A DNA stretch of 7,528 bases, from assembly GCA_028867845.1 (NCBI GenBank), contig JAGWFU010000023.1:1-7528 (forward strand), in the 5' to 3' direction. The stretch is from Microcaldota archaeon. GTDB taxonomy: Archaea; Micrarchaeota; Micrarchaeia; Micrarchaeales; Micrarchaeaceae. Positions 5,473-7,528 of the stretch are shown here, one piece after another. How positions within the stretch are numbered: position 1 is the first letter of the stretch; the number at the start of each line of letters is the position of its first letter. The notes beneath the pieces are model-generated. The model saw nothing but the letters and a program-made list of their open reading frames with translations. It did no database searches and was not told the origin of the DNA. A program made the position numbers and the translations under genes.

Positions 5473-6477
5473 TCAGCTAGTGATGTAGGCGTTGCACCCT
5501 GCCGGCTGGTTGAAGTCGTTGCTGAGTATCAGGCGCAAGTATCCCAGATATGGTATGTCTGCAACCACTGTCCCTTGGATCTGGCTGAGCAAGGCGGGAT
5601 AGTTCGAGTACTGCATGTCGAGACCTGGATTGTTGTCCCCTTTTGTGAGAGTGTAGTAAGTTCCGCTGGCGTTTAGCACCGTGTACACCCTGTGGACTAT
5701 GTACCTGTCCCCGAGCTGGTAGAAGTAGTCCTGCGGCACGGTCTGGTAGACAACTATGGAGTTGTTCCTGTCGCCGGTTACTGAGTGGCCGTTGACCGTT
5801 ATGCCTGTTACGCTCGCCTCCTGCGCCACTGTGCCGTTGCTGTATTTTATGTTGGCTATGCCGCAGGTGTACTGGACTAGGCTGCCGTTCTGTGCACCTG
5901 GCGGCAGTATCTGGCCAGCCAGACTTCCTAGTGAGCCGCCCCGATATAGACCGACCTGCCAGCCCTGAGGCACTAGCTGTGAGAGCACCACGTTGTTGGC
6001 AGTCTGCTTGTATGCGACGCATTGGACCTGCTCGCTGCTTATGTTGTTGATCATGTTCTCGTACTGGGCTTTAGTGACGTTTATGATTGGCGCCTTAACC
6101 TTGGCTACGTTCGTTATTCCCTGTACCACTACCATGTCTCCCCTGTTCAGGTTGGGGAGCATGCTGCAGCTCGGGACGACGTCTATGGGGTTGTTTGCGT
6201 TCAGCGCGACCTTGAGCACGAACCAGAGTATCACAACTATGGCTATCGCCGCGCCGAGCTCTATGAGGTTCTTCCTGTATCCCTCCTCCTTGAAACCGTT
6301 AATCACCTCAAGTGCGATAAGCGCGACTATGTCGGCGAAAAGAGCCACTCCGAGTATGGTCGAGAAGAGAGGCGTACCCTGGTAGTATATGTACAGCCCG
6401 AAGAATACGAACAGTATCACGTAGAGGGGCAGGGTGTTTATTCCCTTGTGCTTCCTCTTGACTGCCTTTCTGGCCAC
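5473..6477 (-). CDS. Signal peptidase I, archaeal S26 type, with large insert
   Basis: Membrane serine protease that removes signal peptides from secreted proteins. In the 334 residues I see a basic start, three hydrophobic helices (about 16-33, 38-58, 71-92), then the catalytic box VPSCSMLPNLNRGD (101-114) with Ser105 as likely nucleophile, DRYIVHRV (257-264) with His262 as likely base, and TKGDNN (278-283) with Asp281. His in place of the bacterial Lys marks the archaeal/ER type. About 140 residues separate the Ser and His boxes, far more than in a minimal archaeal enzyme, and hold several Asn-X-Ser/Thr sites. The start is GTG 6477, with AGGTG overlapping the smc stop; the gap to smc is 8 nt, so they form an operon. 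The last 49 codons are duplicated at 3746-3903. The 101 nt after its stop hold the ATPase promoter and no gene. Confidence 0.9.
   Translation of the reverse strand: MARKAVKRKHKGINTLPLYVILFVFFGLYIYYQGTPLFSTILGVALFADIVALIALEVINGFKEEGYRKNLIELGAAIAIVVILWFVLKVALNANNPIDVVPSCSMLPNLNRGDMVVVQGITNVAKVKAPIINVTKAQYENMINNISSEQVQCVAYKQTANNVVLSQLVPQGWQVGLYRGGSLGSLAGQILPPGAQNGSLVQYTCGIANIKYSNGTVAQEASVTGITVNGHSVTGDRNNSIVVYQTVPQDYFYQLGDRYIVHRVYTVLNASGTYYTLTKGDNNPGLDMQYSNYPALLSQIQGTVVADIPYLGYLRLILSNDFNQPAGCNAYITS
5498..5530. repeat. 33-bp perfect direct repeat, copy 2
   Basis: This copy is identical to 3771-3803 and lies inside the intact signal peptidase gene, near its 3' end. The two copies are 1727 bp apart and bracket the whole ATPase gene. 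Deletion between them would remove the ATPase and leave one complete signal peptidase frame with the other C-terminus; that outcome follows from the sequence but is hypothetical. Confidence 0.9.
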
Positions 6478-6482
6478 TCAAG

Positions 6483-6487
6483 CACCT
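6483..6487 (-). promoter_or_regulatory. Ribosome-binding site of signal peptidase overlapping the smc stop
   Basis: AGGTG on the minus strand begins within the TAG stop of smc (6488-6486) and lies 5 nt before GTG 6477. It supports the GTG start and suggests the two genes are translated in a coupled way. Confidence 0.55.
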
Positions 6488-7528
6488 AGCTGTTGGCTAC
6501 CTCGTTCACCGTGACGTTGAGGCCGACGACCTGCGACTCGCCCTGCTTCTTTGCCACGCCTATCACGTTGTCCGCGTGGAGGAGCATCGTGTCCTTGTGG
6601 CTAACCACTATCATCTGTGACTGCTTGGCCAGCTCCTTTATTAGCACGGACAACTTCTTCGCGTTGAGCTTGTCGAGCGAGCTGTCTATCTCGTCGAACA
6701 CGTAGAACGCCATCTTGTTCCTGGTCTGGATCGCGAACAGCAGCATGAGCATGAGCAGCGATTGCTCTCCGCCGGACATCTGCTCCGGTGTCATCTTCTT
6801 GTTAGCTGCGGATGTGATGTTTATCATCAGGCCCGAGTCGAAGGGGTCCTTCTGGTCCTGGAGGTAGAGGTACGCTGAGCCGCCGTCCGATATGCTCGCG
6901 TAGAGCCTCTTGAAGTTGTCGTTCACCTCGGTGAACGTCTGGTTGAATATGTTGAGCTTCTTGGAGTCTATCTCGTTTATCATTGATATGACGGAGGTCT
7001 TCTCGCTGTCCAGCACCGCCAGCTTCTCCCTTGCGCCTTCCACGTCGGCCTTCTTCGTCTCGTATATCTCGGGCGCCTTCAGGTTTACAGCACCGAGCCT
7101 CTCGAGGTCGTTCTTCGCTATGCCCAGCTGTAGCTCCATCTTGTCCATGGGCATATCGACGGTCTTGGGCGCCTCCTTGTAGGATACCAGCTCCGCCTTT
7201 ATGTCGTTGAGCCTTGTCACCAGCTGGCTCTTCTTCGATTCTATCTCTATGGCCTCTATCTTCGACCTCTCCAAGTTGGCCGATATCCTTCCCTTCTCAG
7301 TGGTAAGCGCGGTTATCTTCGACTCGTACTGCTGCAGCTCCTTGTATACGCTCGCAGACTTGCTGTCGTGCCCCTTTATCTTCTCCTGCAGCTCCTTGAG
7401 CCTGGTCGTGCTCTCGTCTATGTCCTTCTGGGTCAGGCCCGCCTTTGCCTTCAGCTGCTTCGCCTCAGCAGCACCCTTCGCCATCTCCTCCTTTATCTCC
7501 GCGAGCCTCTTGCCCCACATCTCTGACG
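6486..7528 (-). CDS. smc: SMC chromosome segregation protein, C-terminal part; 5' end beyond window
   Basis: SMC proteins are ring-forming ATPases that fold and separate chromosomes. The frame is open to the right edge, so only about 347 C-terminal residues are visible. In order there is a long charged coiled coil (about 145 residues of Lys/Glu/Leu-rich heptads), the conserved ERLGAVNLKAPEIYE block, and the C-terminal ATPase head with the signature MSGGEQSLLMLMLLFAIQ. Walker B and D-loop follow as FYVFDEIDSSLD, and the H-loop as VVSHKD. The end matches the usual SMC end. A common form of the signature has Lys where this one has Gln (GGEQ for GGEK), but the catalytic Glu after DE is kept. Rad50 is less likely because of the LGAVNLKA block and DEIDSSLD. 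Hinge and N-terminal Walker A are not in the window. The signal peptidase follows 8 nt downstream. Confidence 0.95.
   Translation of the reverse strand, partial: SEMWGKRLAEIKEEMAKGAAEAKQLKAKAGLTQKDIDESTTRLKELQEKIKGHDSKSASVYKELQQYESKITALTTEKGRISANLERSKIEAIEIESKKSQLVTRLNDIKAELVSYKEAPKTVDMPMDKMELQLGIAKNDLERLGAVNLKAPEIYETKKADVEGAREKLAVLDSEKTSVISMINEIDSKKLNIFNQTFTEVNDNFKRLYASISDGGSAYLYLQDQKDPFDSGLMINITSAANKKMTPEQMSGGEQSLLMLMLLFAIQTRNKMAFYVFDEIDSSLDKLNAKKLSVLIKELAKQSQMIVVSHKDTMLLHADNVIGVAKKQGESQVVGLNVTVNEVANS

Noticed and set aside
1..7528. tRNA, rRNA, CRISPR or riboswitch
   Set aside because: Gaps between genes are at most about 110 nt. None shows a cloverleaf, spaced repeats or a known aptamer pattern on reading.

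Overview
The window is a dense, mostly minus-strand stretch of an archaeal genome. Evidence for archaea: an EF-2 (not EF-G) with uS7, uS12 and eL30 in one cluster, purine-rich/TATA-box promoters, a pilin-like protein with a class III (archaeal) signal peptide, an archaeal-type Ser/His signal peptidase and a DUF234-type archaeal ATPase. The compact layout and the LamG protein with its QSAMEYLM-type signal peptide resemble DPANN archaea, perhaps Micrarchaeota. That placement is from memory of such proteins and is not proven here.

Layout. Positions 1-2740 (minus strand, read right to left): eL30 - uS12 - uS7 - EF-2, a tight translation operon with 7-11 nt gaps; EF-2 runs off the left edge. Positions 2741-2851: a divergent promoter region with one strong TATA element. 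Positions 2852-3745 (plus): a secreted or pilin-like protein with a LamG-type domain. Positions 3746-3903 (minus): a truncated 3' end of a second signal peptidase gene. Positions 3905-5371 (minus): an archaeal ATPase with a C-terminal nuclease-like domain and its own promoter. Positions 5473-6477 (minus): an intact signal peptidase I. Positions 6486-7528 (minus): the C-terminal part of an SMC chromosome protein, entering from the right edge and forming an operon with the signal peptidase.

Two things stand out. First, the translation genes carry changes at near-invariant sites. EF-2 has His for the P-loop Asp (AHVHHGKTT) and RRMTI for RGITI in switch I. uS12 has PHSG for the PNSA loop and Cys for the conserved Asp before IPG. 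The two EF-2 changes fall on the two residues reported to hold the monovalent cation in translational GTPases, so this EF-2 may use a rewired GTPase centre. Second, the ATPase gene is bracketed by two copies of a signal peptidase 3' end. These copies are about 83% identical with mostly third-codon-position differences, but contain a 33-bp block of perfect identity. This points to insertion or recombination that destroyed a once functional, diverged paralogue.

No tRNA, rRNA, CRISPR array, transposase or integrase is seen. No gene-free stretch exceeds about 110 bases.
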